Part shown: positions 32,486-44,920 of the stretch, in pieces
How the letters are laid out: each line of letters opens with the position of its first letter
How positions within the stretch are numbered: the first letter of the stretch is position 1
NCBI GenBank assembly: GCA_033439295.1
Contig: JAVTLE010000007.1
Span: 1,922,001 to 1,986,000, forward strand
Origin: Deuterostichococcus epilithicus
Lineage: Eukaryota; Chlorophyta; Trebouxiophyceae; Prasiolales; Stichococcaceae
Direction: 5' to 3'
Length of the DNA: 64,000 bases
Translations under genes and position numbers: made by a program
The notes under the pieces: generated by a model
Databases searched by the model: none
What the model saw: the letters and a program-made list of their open reading frames with translations, nothing else
Told to the model about the DNA's origin: nothing

Positions 32486-35400
32486 CGTGGAGCAATGCAA
32501 GGCTGCATCTGCCACGCTCCGCTGCTGCGTGCAAGCGGCGACCTCGCACACAGACCGCTGCTGCGCGCTGCTGCGTGCGGCGGGGGCGGCGGTAGCAGCG
32601 CTCGATGAGGCAGCCAGCGCCGCGGGGCTGCGCGACGAGCAGCTGCGCCGGCTTCAGGGCATCTGCGCCGCGGTCTTGGCCGGCATCGATATGGCCATCA
32701 TGCGCGTCAAGGTGTGCTGTGACACTGCGGGGCATCGCTCAACGAGTGCTGTCGGCGACGAGCGCTAGCACATGCGAGTGCTGGCACACTTACACCAAGC
32801 AGTTCCACACAGCTGAGCTGAACTCCAGCGACCGAGCTCGCATTGGCATGCATTTGCAGGTCGATGGCAGGCAAAAGGCGTGGGCGCGCCTGGTGTCCAA
32901 AAATTCGGCGGCTGGCTTGCGGAAGTCGCACATGATCGTGTCCAGCTTCGTGCTGCTTACGCAGCAGGCCGTAGAACTGGCCGGAGACAGCAGGCTGCTG
33001 CAGGCCCCAGTGAACCAGAGGTGCGCTTGCCCCATGGCGCCTTGGCTGCAGATTGGTGCCGGTGCGACACCTCAAGCATGCATGGAGAAGGGGAACCTGG
33101 CATGCACCCACCACCTCAATGCCGCAGGTTGTTTTTCGGGGAGCAGGGCCACATGTTCCAGCAGGAGCTGCTGCCGCAGCAGTGCCAGCTCATCAGGTGC
33201 TGCCAAAGTCAAGTTGGCTTGTGCACAAGAATTCTTGCTTACAGATCAGTGCGCCCCTCAGGGCGTGCTGCAGTGCACCATCGCACATTTCTGTGCGCAT
33301 CCCAGGCGCCTGACAAGTTTACATATGACCCGAGAGCAGGTCCCCAGCCAAGGCAGACAGGGTGCGGTGCATCTTGTTCATTGGCAGCACGCCGGCAGAG
33401 CCGCACGACGAGGTGTGGTGGTCGGAGGGCGCCACCCGCCGCGGCGGCCTGTACGTGCACAGCCTCACCACCGGGGCAACGCAGGCATGCGCCACGCCAA
33501 AGACGCTCGCTGCTGTATCATGGTTGCAGTCCCTGTCTGCTGATCGCAAGTTCCAACAGCGCACTGGAGCCATGCTGTCTTGGCCGGATGCAACACCCAT
33601 GCAGGCTGTGGCCATGGCCGACCTGGCTGGTGTTGACGGCTCATGTAGGCGGGGACTATCTTTTTTGCAGGAGTTGAAGCTCCCCGAAGGCTGGGGCACC
33701 GTGGCCTGCCTGCACAACGATGGGCTCGGGAATGTGTGGGCAGGCTTTCATAGCGGCGCCGTTGGCATTTGGAGCCGCGTACAGCGCCGCCTCACCTGCA
33801 CGCCGCTGCGGTGCTGCGATTCGGCGGTCAGGCAAGCCCTTGCTGTACTCACCTTCAATCCTGATGCTGTTTGCAGCTGCCTTGTTCTCCTTTCGCTGGC
33901 TCACCATCCGTTCACTACTGCTGAAACACATGCCGGCACTGAGCCACGAGCAAGTCTGAATCCCTTGCTGCAGCCACGAGACTTCTGACCTGTCAGCTTG
34001 CCATGCCGCAGGGTGATCGTGGCAGATGGCTGCGGACACGCGTACATCGGCTCGCAGGCCGGCGATGTGGTTTCCGTACGGCTACGCTTCGGCTCGTGCA
34101 ATGGCACTGCCGTGCTGGAGGCTGCGCACTCGCTGCTTGTGCAGACCAACGGTGTGTGTCCTCAGCCACAATATATTGACAGCGCTAATCGGTGCTCTAT
34201 AACGAGATTGGGGATCTGTACGAGAGCCCATCAGACATGATGCGAACGAGAAAAGAAAACGCAGCCGGCCGCTGGCAGCACGCATGCCCAGCTGTTTGAC
34301 TGCCTTCACATGCTGCTCCCGCAGTCTCGTCCAGCGCGCAGCTGCACGCAGCGCACGAGGGCACCGTCATGGCAATCGCGGCGCTTGGCGGCCGCGTGTG
34401 GACGTCCGGTGGCCGCGGCGCCGCCGCGCGCCTGCGGGAGTGGTCCCTCTCCGGCGCTCTGCACGCCGACGTCGACCTCAGCTGCACAGGTCGCCTTCCT
34501 GGCTGAGAGCATGTTGTTGGTCAATTGCGTCAGCCAGCTGAGATCTCTCAGCAGGATGGCCCATTCCACAGAGCAGCTGGCAAGTGACGGACCTTGCACC
34601 TGCGCCCAACATCACATCAAGCGCGGCATGTTCGCGGCATTACCTCGTTTTGGCGCTGCCCAGCTGCCGAAGGGTATCAGCATTGCTGCAGGCGACTTTT
34701 GACATGGCAGAACATGATGCAGGCACCGCGCTCGCGCTGCTGCTGGCGCCGGCGCCCGGCTCTGGGGCATTCCAGTCGTCAGAGGCGTTGGAGCTTTTGT
34801 CAGGTGAGCACTACCATGCACGTGATGGTCCTCCGACGCCTGCTGGTCCCTCAGTTGCACTGCCAGGCCGTGTCATCATGTGAAACTGCGGTTGCCGCAC
34901 CTGTTCCTTTGGGTTCTAGGGTTAGCATGATAGTTCGGTGGTTTCGTTCAATGTTTGTTCAGAGGTTGTTGCCTACTTGAGACCTTCCTGCACACATGGT
35001 GCATGATGCCGCTGCAAAACACTGCAGGGCATAAGGACGGCTCCGTGCTGCTGTGGCTGGCGGAGGGCACGCACGGGCTGCAGCGACTGCGGCGCTTTGA
35101 GGCGCCTGCGGCCGCTGCCCCAGTGCGCGGCTTGGCGCTGTGCGCCGCATCCGCCCTGCTGCTGGTCGGGCACGCCAACGGTCTGGTGGTCGTGTGGCCC
35201 TTTCCAGGGGACCGGCCGGCGGCCGAGCAGCCCGTCTCCCAGAGCCGCGTGCTGCTGAAGGTGCGACCGCTGCACGCAAACCCTCTGGCGTCTGGCCTCT
35301 GCGCAATTGCGAGCACCCTCTCACTTTGTGCTCTGTTCAACGTTTGGGAGTGGCATTCCTGTACTGAAGGGTATGCCATCGCAGCTGCGCACAGGCGTGT

Positions 35401-38400
35401 GTAGCAAGGACACTTTTCTGCCTGCATGCGCAGGCTGTCGACAAGGGCGGCCTCCAGCACATGGTCGGCAGCGATGGCGCCGGAATCGTCTTCAGCGGCG
35501 CTTCCGGCATCGTCAAGGTGGCAGGGGTCGAGGTGGAGGGCGCCGCGGCTGCTGCTGGGCTGCTGCAGCGGCCCAAGCCGGCCGCCTCAGTGCTGCCCTC
35601 GCCAACATCGCGCCGGGTCTGTGGTTTCAGCTGCGGTCACTGTCACATGCAGTCTCTGCCAGAGGAGAGTTCGAGAGGTCAATGCTTGGAAGGCAGGCTG
35701 CCATTCAAGGGCGTCTGGCGATGAGACCGCACGGAATTCTGCGAGCCCTCTGCTTCTGCAGCCAGGCAGGCGCTTTCCTCGCTTCAGGTGAAATGATCCT
35801 CATGTGGCAGGGTGCCGCTGGCTCTGCAGGTGAGCCGCCTGGACAGCCAGGGCATCGCTGCCGCCGCGGAGCTGACTGCACGCACCTTGGGGCAGCTGTG
35901 CGAGGACGAGCAGCGCGCTGGCAACGCAGCGAGCAGGCGCTTCGACGTCCAGCGAATCACGCCGCTGCCAGGTGCGCGGGAAGCCCGGACACTCCTATTG
36001 GGTCGTGTCGATATCTGTGGAACATCGTCGGACCTAGGTGCTCCACAGCGGTGGATGCCGGCCCTTTAGTACACATAGGTACGTGGCGCCATGCAGAGCG
36101 GAAGCAGCGCCTCTACCGAACACGCAGCACTCCTTCTGGCACAGGCCTGAGCAGCGGGGCGTCACTCGCCTCAGCGCCGTCGCCACCGATGATGGGGGAT
36201 AGGTCCTCGAGCAGCCTGCAGCCGCCGCGCGCCGGCAGGGCCGACGGCGGCGGCAGCGGGGAGATGTATGACGCGCCAGCGGCGGCAGCGCTGGCGGCCC
36301 GCTACGCGGCACAGCACGTCATGTCCATGGGCGCCGCTGCCGGGCCGCCGGGAGGTGAGACGCATTCCATCCGGTGATGCCGCCTCCTGCGCGCCCTGTG
36401 CGACCCTGTTACCCTGCTCTCCTGCTGGCGGTTGCTCTCGGGCCGCCGGAGGCCTGCAGCCACTCTCATGCGACGTGGTGACCCGACGCATGTCACGAGT
36501 CCTCCAAGGAGCCAGCACTCGGGTCTGGAGCCCCCCTTCTCACAGGCGGCTTTGCATCGTGTGCAGAGCCCTTCCAGGTGGCTGAGGCGCAGCTGGTGCC
36601 GCCGCGACCGGGCCGCAGCCACACTCGCAGGTTCAGCGCCTCCGCCGTCATGCAGCCTATGGCCCCCGTGCTGCAGCGCTCCTCTGCCGACCCCTCGCCG
36701 AGCACCTCTCGCCTGCAGCGTGACCGGCAACACGGAAGGTCAGTCAGAGATAATGGGAGTTCCGCACAGGGTTTCGTAGGGCATCGTAATGTCTGCCTCT
36801 CGATTGCGACACATGTCCACAAATTTCCGTGCATCGTTGAGGTCAATGTATGAAAGCTGGTCAACATTGCAGTTCATGTGTGTGCAGCATGACAAATCTC
36901 AGCGACGCCAGCCGGGATGCTTCAGCATCCGCTGCCATCCTCCTGGCGACGCGGCTGCGGGAGAATGCAGCATTACATGCAGCAGACCACCAGCCATTCG
37001 GCGGCAATAGCAGTCCACCGCCACCAATTATTGACGGTGCGGGGAAATACCTGCGAGGTGTACGGCCTGCAGCACGCCCTCATAAGCTGCTGCCCACTCG
37101 TGCCATGCATACGGTCACAGCATCGGCACCTCCGTTTCCGGATTCGCCAGGGTAGATTCGCCTCACGCCCCGCCTCGCTTTTTTCATTGCCTACACTGGC
37201 TGAGGGTTCGCTCCCCATGCCTGCTGCAGACCCTGCCAGCGCGGAGAAGGCCCAGCTGGAGCGCCTGGCGGCGCGGATGCAGCTGGGCGGCGGCGGCACC
37301 CGCCGCACCTCCGGCGGCGGCGGCAGCACGGTCGGCCGCTCATCCGGCTCTGCCTCCAGCCGCCGCCCCTCCATGATCTCTGTGAAGGAGTCCGTCCTGG
37401 AGGACGGGGAAGCAGCGGCGGCCCCGGCCAGCAGGCTCACCGCGGGCGCACTCGCCGCCGCCGGCGCCACCCCGGCCGCCTGGTGCCCCAGCATCCCTGC
37501 AGCTGGCGCCGCGACCATCAGCAGCATCAGGCGGAACACCGTCGGCGCGCAGCCGAGTGTGCGCCGCCGGTCGACCGTCAGCCGCGCCTCCATGGACCGC
37601 CCAACGTCCATCGCCACGCACTCGGCGAACACTGAGTCCGCCTTCTGCCGCTCCACCTTCAATGCCGCGCGCCTTGCGCTGGCGGCGGACTACCGCGCCA
37701 CCCTCGCAGTGGACTTCCGCGCCAACTTGGCGGCGAAGGCGCCCGGCGCCCCCGAGGCCCCGCCCCCTGTCGAGCAGGCCCGGTTTCCCGGCGCATCCTA
37801 TGGCACTGACTACCTCCGCTCGCTCGGCGGGCGGCCCCCGGGGGACGCGGACGGCAGCATCGGCGGGCTCGCCGCCGCAGGGCCGCAGTCGTCCACCCAC
37901 ACGATTTCCGCAGACCAGGTGCTGCTGCCGCCCGCCTCGGCGCCGGTGCCGGTGACCCGCAGCGCCAGGCGGGTATCGGATCCCCACGTCCGGCACGCAG
38001 AGTTGAGCATGCCGCACTCGCGGCTGCAGCACGTCAGCACCAACGACAGCCCGCCGCCCAGCCTGGGGGCCCTCAAAGGCGGGTTCAGCCCTGCGGGCAG
38101 CCCAGCGGCCGGCGGCGAAGCCAGGGGGGGCACCGCCGCCAGCATCGGCCGTCGCAGCCGCGGCAGCGTCTCGCGGCACTCCGGCAGCAGCTTTTCGGAG
38201 CTGCGCACAGGCACTGCGGAGCAGGCGTCGGCGCTGCGAGGCGGCGCCATGGTGCAGCCATTTGTCCCTGACAAGGTGCGAACTGCGATCAGGGTCCTGG
38301 TGGCCTCTGCCCCGCCCTGCCGTGACCCGCTGCTGCGCCAGGCTGGTGTCTGCTTGGTGCTGCTGGCTGTTGGATCAGGACTGACGTGCACCTGACTTCG

Positions 38401-38690
38401 AAGTGTCTGACCATCTGGGGCGCAGAGCAAAAGAGTTGATGTGGCCTTCTGCAGGAGCTCGAGGCATGTAAAAGCGGTGCATTGGAACTATTGGGCTGTC
38501 TGCCAAGGAAAGGGATCAGTGTGTGGCCGTGACCGACGCTGGGTTGCGCGACCAGGTCTGCCGTCGAGCCTCTCATCATCCCTTGTTCAACAGGTGGCAG
38601 CACGGCTGGAGGCGCTGGGCATGCAGCAGCCGCCACCGCCGGCGCTGCCGGGCGCCATGACGGACAGCTTTGCCGGCCACGGGCACGCTG

Positions 38691-38722
<32 letters not shown>

Positions 38723-41700
38723 GCAGTGCCCACTCGGCTGCAGCTGCCGGGCGGCATGAGCCGGTGGCAGAAGTCGAGCAGCGGCGCTGAGGAGGCAGCC
38801 CTGCTGGCCGCGCAGCTGCTGTGGGACCGCCAGGTGGGATGTGCTCTTGTGTGACCCGCCACTGACGCACTGACTGCCCGAGGCAGAACGAGCGCCTGCC
38901 CCGCCGATCAAGTCTGTGCTGTGCTGCATTGCACGATGCCATCATTTATCGTCCTAGCCTGGAACACTGGGGCAAGCCGAATACGTGTCTCTTGCCTCCT
39001 CAAGGTGTGCGAATCCCTGTGTGCACTGCCTGCAGCAGCAGCGACAGCAGGACATGCATCAGCTGTACTCCCAGCCGCAGCTGTACCCGCAGTCGCCGCA
39101 GTCGCCGCCCCCGCTGCCGCCGCTGCAGCAGCAGCAGGGCACGCCGGCCGGCGGGCGTTTGCAGCGCCAGTCCGTGTCGCGCTTCTCTGCGCCGCGCGTC
39201 GGCGCCGGCTTCGAACGCTACCGCGCATCCGTATCGAGGTCGTCTATGCCCGCGGTGTCGTCGACGCTGCGGCGGCGCACGCCCGACCCGCAGCTCATCA
39301 ACAGCTGGTGCACCTTGCACTTCGAAGTCGCCCTGAAATCGCACCTTCCTGGCCCGCCCGTCCTGATCTCTTGTTGCTTTTGGTCATTGTGTGCCCCTCA
39401 ATGCTGCAAATGGTCCGGTGCCAGTGCTCCTGTGCAGCAACTTGCGCCTCGAGTGCCGGAGCCGCTGCTGTGCAGGGCCAACAGGGAGACGTTCCTCAAG
39501 TCGGCGGCGGGGCAGTACCTGGTGCAATTTGGGGACCTGTCCTTCAAGCAGCAGATTGGGGACGGCTCCGTGGGCCGCGTGCACCTGGGCAAGTGGCAGG
39601 TGCATGCGAACATTCCTTGAAATCCTGCGACTTCACAAAACAGCCTGCCTGGTCAGCAGATCAGTTGGACTGACGTCAGCAGCACGACCTGCTGTGCTGC
39701 TGTTGGAGGGGCCTGGTCGCCAGTGTACCTGCCTGGTGTTAGACTGTTGTACGGTTTTTCGTTGCAGTGTTGGTGTCGGGCAGGTGCCGGGTGCAGTCAC
39801 AATAACAACGGGCGGCAGCCCGACGCATGAAAGCTGTCGAGCGCGTACTGCAGTAAGCAGGGCTTGACGAACGGCGACGTCACGACGCCGCAGGAGACGG
39901 ATGTGGCCATCAAGATGCTGAGCAGCCTGGCGGCGATCGGCATCCGCGCGCCGGGCGGCGGCCGCGGCGCTGTGCCGGACACCAGCCGCGACAAGATGAT
40001 GGTCACTCTGGAGCACGAGGTAGTCCTGCGCATTGCGCACCCTGCCGCGCAACGCAGCAGCCACCATGTGCCTTGTGCGGGCTGCACCGGTAGCCTGGTT
40101 CATGCTGGTCACCGGGCATGTATTCGATGGAGGGACCTCGTCTGCGGCAGCGCGCGCCAGCGACACCGACTGTCGCGCGCCGGGCCGCAGGTCAACATCT
40201 TGGCCTCCATCCGGCACCCCAACATTGTGCTGTTCATGGGCGTGTGCCTGGAGCCGCCGTGCCTGGTCACCGAGTTCTGTGCCCGCGGCTCCCTCCACGA
40301 CGTGCTGCGCAAGGTACACACACACAACTTCCCTCCGCCGCTCCCCCTGGCGCTGCTTTGCTCCTCTGGCACTTGAGGCGCCGGGACGGGGTTTCCGGCG
40401 GGCCACGACTGACGGCTTCCAGCCGCACAGAAGGCGGACTGCTGCCCGCTTGCCTGCCAATCAGGAAATCCTGCATACATGCGGTCGCCCCGGTTGCTTG
40501 CTCGCTGCTGGGAACACTTGCTGCTGCTGTTCTGCGCAGGTGTCGGCGGCGCCCCGCGCCATGGGCCACCACCTGGACTGGCCGCGGCGCCTGGGCATGG
40601 CACTGGACGCCGCCAAGGTTCGTGCCAGCACGAAGTGCTCGAAGAGGGGCACGAGAACAGCAATCGTTGCCGGCAAGCGATCGTGCGCCCGGAAAGCATT
40701 GATACGCACTGGCATCCGGTGGCATTTCTCCTCGGGAAGCTGTCGTGAGCATCAACTTTGCGCATTCCATCAGTGCAGCCATACATGTCATGTGCTGTTG
40801 CATAGTCTGACAGTCCTCACTGTTGGTAAGCCAGGGCTTACATTGCCGCCTTCCTTGCTGCAGGGCCTGCTGCAGCTGCACTCGCACCGGCCAACCATCC
40901 TGCACCGCGACCTCAAGTCGCCCAATTTGCTCGTGGACAAGCACTGGCGGGTCAAGGTGCGGCGGCTCAAGACCTGCGATATCACTGACACTGCAGCCGG
41001 CAGCTGAGGCTGCCTGTGACATTGCGCCTGGCAGGCTGCCCTCTGCAGTCGCGCCGGAGGGCGGCCAAGCGCGGAAGCGGCCATGCAATGTCGTCAGAGA
41101 CAGGAGTGCGGCACGAGCCGAAGTGCTTGCTGCCAGGGTGCTTGCTGGAATATTACATTCTTGCCTTCAATGCTCACGAACTCACCACAGAACCATTCCT
41201 CCCGGCGCCGCAGGTGGGCGATTTCAACCTGTCGCGCATGGCAGATAGCGCCGCCGTCAGCTCCACCATGTCCGCCAACAACCCCCGCTGGCTGGCCCCT
41301 GAGGTCATCACGCTCCAGGTACACGCTTGCCCTCGACCTGCAATGCAACTGTGCCGGTCATACACGCTGCATGCACCCCTCGTAGGCGCTGCCAGCAGCA
41401 CCCGTGCCCTGCCCGCCCTGGATCGCCGCACCCCTGACTGCACGAGCTGCCCTCTGGACGAGGGCAGGTGGCGACCTGAAGGTTTCCCCTATCGACTGCT
41501 GACGCCACATGGTCGGGCGAAACCCTGATGCAGCGGGGTGCTGTGCTGCAGGAGTACGGCAGGGCGTCAGACGTGTACGCCTTCGGCGTGGTGCTGTGGG
41601 AGCTGCTCACCTGGCAGCTGCCCTTCGAGGCCCTCAACCCCTGGCAGGCGCGCGCAGCGGCGCGCTGGACGACCCTTGCTTCGCCAAACACAGAACTCAC

Positions 41701-44070
41701 ACAGACACGCACCTGCTGCAGCCAGGATCTTGTGTTGTTTTAACTTCTGGTCCACCTCCGCCAAGAGGTCTGCGAACCATGTCCAGCCCTTCCCGAACTC
41801 CAACCCTTTCTCACCTAGTGCTGTCAGCGAGTTGGGTTCTGACGGACACACCGCTCCGTCTGTGCCGCAGATCATGGTGGCGGTGGAGCGCGGGGAGCGG
41901 CCGGAGGTGCCGCCGCCCGAGGAGCTGCCGGGCGGCGCCTTCGTCGGCCTGCAGCACTACATCAAGCTCATGCGCCGCTGCTGGGCCACCGAGGCGCACG
42001 AGCGGCCGCCCATCGAAGAGGTGCGTCTGTCCTGCTCGATCAGCCGCAGCGCAACCGGGGCCGTTTCCTCTCCAACAGCATGTGCTCCTGCGGGCTCTGG
42101 TCGGCGCTCGCAGGTCGCCGAGCCGTGGCCTGAGCAGCCCTCGTCTCCAGGGCCCTGAACTCGGCGCCCGCTTCCGTGCAGGCCATCGCGGAGCTGCGCA
42201 TCCTGCTGGAGGTGGCGCACTTCGAGAAGAAGGCGCTGGCGTCGCAGGCCGCCGCGCCGCCCCCCCTGCAGCAGCAGCACAGCGGCTTCACCATCACGGT
42301 GCAGGACACGGACTGCGGCTCCGGGACGGAACCCGCCACCTCCGTGTCCTCTGCCGACGGGCTGCCCGCCGCCTCCACGCTGCTTCGGCAGGCCAGTCCA
42401 CCGTCGCGCTTCGCGCCAGACCAGGCCGCCCTGCCCAGCGGCTACGGCGGCGGCGGCGGCGGGCTCGAGGCCGCGGGTCGGCCACTCCACCTTGGCAAGG
42501 GCCCAGCGGGCGCGGCTGGCGGCGACGGCAGCCCATTGAGGGCGCCGCCATTGCCCGAGCTTGGCGGTGGCGGCGTCGGCGGCAGGGGCTCGCCGGTCAT
42601 GCAGCAGCGCATCGCGGCGGCGGCGGCGGCGGCGTCGGCAAACGCGATGTACGCGGCGACCGCCGTGGTGTCGTCCATGGCGGCACATCGCGGCGGCGTG
42701 CGTGTGCCGCCAACGCCCTTTGGCACACACCGCATGCCTGGCGACATCGCGACTGCCTCACCGGCGGATGTGGCCGCGATACCTCAGCAGGTGAGCACGC
42801 GGTGCATGCTGCTGTCTGCGGGCACGGCATCAGCAGCTCTGGGCGTGGAGGAATTAACAAAGATCGCGAAAGCAAGCAGGTCTGCGCTGCAGGAGCTCGG
42901 CAGGCGTGCGCCTCGTTGGAGGGTGGTGTACCCAGGTGCAGGTCTGGGTTTCATCAGCAGCGCGGCTGGATGACATTCATGCAAGTGCTGACGTCATGTC
43001 TAAACGTGGGCACAGGCATTCGATGCGGCGCCTGAGCGGCAGGCGCCTGACGCTGCGCCGCGGGCTGGGTGGGCCCAGCACTGGCAGCAGGGAGGGCAGG
43101 CGGCGGCGCTGCCCGGTGGCGGCGGCGATGCGCCCGCCTCGCTGCGCGCCCTGTTTGGCGGCATGGACACAGACATGCAGGTGTGATATACCTGCATCAG
43201 ACCGTGAGCAGTCCCACCAGGGTTGGGACTCTTGCCGTGTTGCGCACGGCAGTCTGGGTGTCTTGTCGGAAAGCCCTGACGCTGCCACCTGACACGCCGT
43301 CCCGCCATGTACACCTGGCCGCCACGCGTGACTGGAGCAGTGCCGCGCGACAGGTGCCAAGTCCCCGGCAGGGAGTGGCCGGCAGTCGGAGCGCCTTCGG
43401 CAGCAGCCTGTCGTCCGCCACCGGCAGCGGCATCCAGGGCGAGGGCAACTGGCCAGCGCCCGACTTCAGCAGGATACCGAATTATGAAGGCGGCGTCTAC
43501 ACATTGGACACGACGCTCCGGCAGCCACGAGGCCTCCAGCCTGACGCGATCAACGAGATGTCCGGCAGCGTGCGGTCCATCAGCATGTCGCCGGCGAAGC
43601 CACCGGGCGGCAGCGGCGCCGGCGCCGCCAGCGTGCGGCGCCGCTCCGAGGGCATCCCCCCACGCCCGCCCAGCAAGCTGACCCTGTCAGACCTCGCAGC
43701 CGGCGTGCCGCGCTCCCCGCGGAACCTGCCGACGCTCGCCAGCGGCACCCGCGCAGGGGAGGGGCCGTTTGCGCAGCTCCACGCGGAGCAGCAGCTGCAG
43801 ATGTCGATGGAGGGCGCCGCGGGCGCCGGCAGCCGCAGCAGACCCGCCGCCACCGGGGCCGCCTACGGCGGCGGCGGCAGCGGCAATGGCCGTGACCCCC
43901 GCGGCAACAGCGGGCAACAGGACTGCGGCAGCGTTGCCGGCCTCTACCCGATAGGCAGCGCCCCGGGGCCGGGGACGCCGTCGCTGCAGCCCACCCCCAA
44001 GGCGCACCGCGAGGACATCTCGCCGCTGTCATCAGACGGGCTCCCCGCGGCTGGAGACAGCCGATCGTGA
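32486..44070 (+). CDS. Large beta-propeller plus Raf-like (TKL) protein kinase, roughly 2,000 aa or more; 5' exon(s) unresolved
   Basis: A chain of about 28 exons runs in consistent phase to TGA at 44070. Exons to 33196 encode an Ala-rich helical region (LRAAGAAVAALDEAASAAGL; QAVELAGDSRLL), possibly like the MLKL-type N-terminal helical domain (inference). Exons 33340-35616 read WD40-like blades: VRCILFIGST, VWAGFHSGAVGIWSR, YIGSQAGDVVSVRL, GTVMAIAALGGRVWTSG, GHKDGSVLLWL, LLVGHANGLVVVWPF. A long Ser/Pro/Ala/Gln-rich linker follows (largest exon 37230-38275). The kinase spans 39476-42020: IGDGSVGRVHLGKW, TDVAIKML, IRHPNIVLFMGVC, ILHRDLKSPNLLVDK, GDFNLSRMA, NNPRWLAPEV, DVYAFGVVLWELLTWQLPF. A low-complexity tail ends the protein. 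DFG reads DFN. Donors after 33484, 33831 and 41647 are GC. One join (36354 to 36578) needs a micro-exon, such as 36454-36476, to keep phase; without it the locus could be two genes. Confidence 0.7.
38688..38722 (+). repeat. CAG triplet run encoding polyglutamine in the kinase linker
   Basis: About nine CAG codons in a row encode glutamines in exon 38594-38833. They are in frame with the flanking linker text. Confidence 0.85.
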
Positions 44071-44920
44071 TCGGGTCGCCTGGCGCTAGTTACATGGGAT
44101 TGCTCTTTGGTTTCTCACCGCTTGCCGAAGGCTTGATCTCGGCTGGCTGCCGTCGTCCGGCCTGGCTGAGGCGCAATAGGGGGAGGGGGGTGTTGGGGCT
44201 GCAACAATAGTGATCAAGTAGCGTGCCTGTGCTCTCAGACACAGCTGAATGTCTTGGTCTGATGACAGCATGTCTCCTGCAGCAGACGCGCTGGATCTCA
44301 TGCTAATGCTTTCTTCGGACAGAAAGAGCTTCAGCATCTGTTTGCCATTGACACCTTTCGGCCCTTTCTGATTCTGACGATGATGAGATGCGACTGCTTG
44401 CATGCAGCGCAGATTTGTATTTAGCTATCCCCGACGACCAAATGTGGTGTTGCCTGGCAAATGCGGTAATTAACTGGCAGGTTCGGTTCATCAATAGGGA
44501 TGCAGCCCTTTCAGCACTCAACGCTCTGAGCCGGCAGCTGGCAACGATCACAAGTGCAGAGCGGCGGATGCCAGAACACATGGCCCTTGCTGCAAGACGT
44601 GACTGCTAGCGTGCCGGCTGCTATGCTGCTGCACTACTCGTTAGCCAGTGGGCGTCGCTGGCGGGTGGCTAGCATTAGCGGCAGCCAACGCCAAAGCTAG
44701 TTGCATGTTATAGCATGACATGCCACCCCGTAACAGCCAGTTCGCCAGGCCCCCCGCCAAGCCCGGCGTGCCGCCGACAACATCGCCCCTCCTGCTCCCA
44801 CGCCGCAGTGCCGTGCCGCGCAGCGCCCGCCAGCAGAGCGGCGGCCCTGCCGCTCCCCCTCCCTCCCTTTCCAACCGGCGCGGCGGCGCCGAGGCAGCGT
44901 CGGCGGTCAGTGATCGACGG
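44071..44920. other. Convergent intergenic region, no gene seen
   Basis: These are facing 3' UTRs of the kinase and histidyl-tRNA synthetase genes. Proline- and arginine-rich open frames near 44720-45090 overlap the last HisRS exon and are shadows. Confidence 0.5.

Noticed and set aside
37340-38179. A 279-codon minus-strand frame
   Set aside because: It mirrors the large Ser/Ala-rich linker exon of the kinase gene, whose frame joins in phase to exons on both sides.
39861-39893. Choice of acceptor for the kinase exon carrying TDVAIK
   Set aside because: Acceptors at 39860 and 39893 both keep phase, so the shorter form was not excluded, only not preferred; the kinase call does not depend on it.
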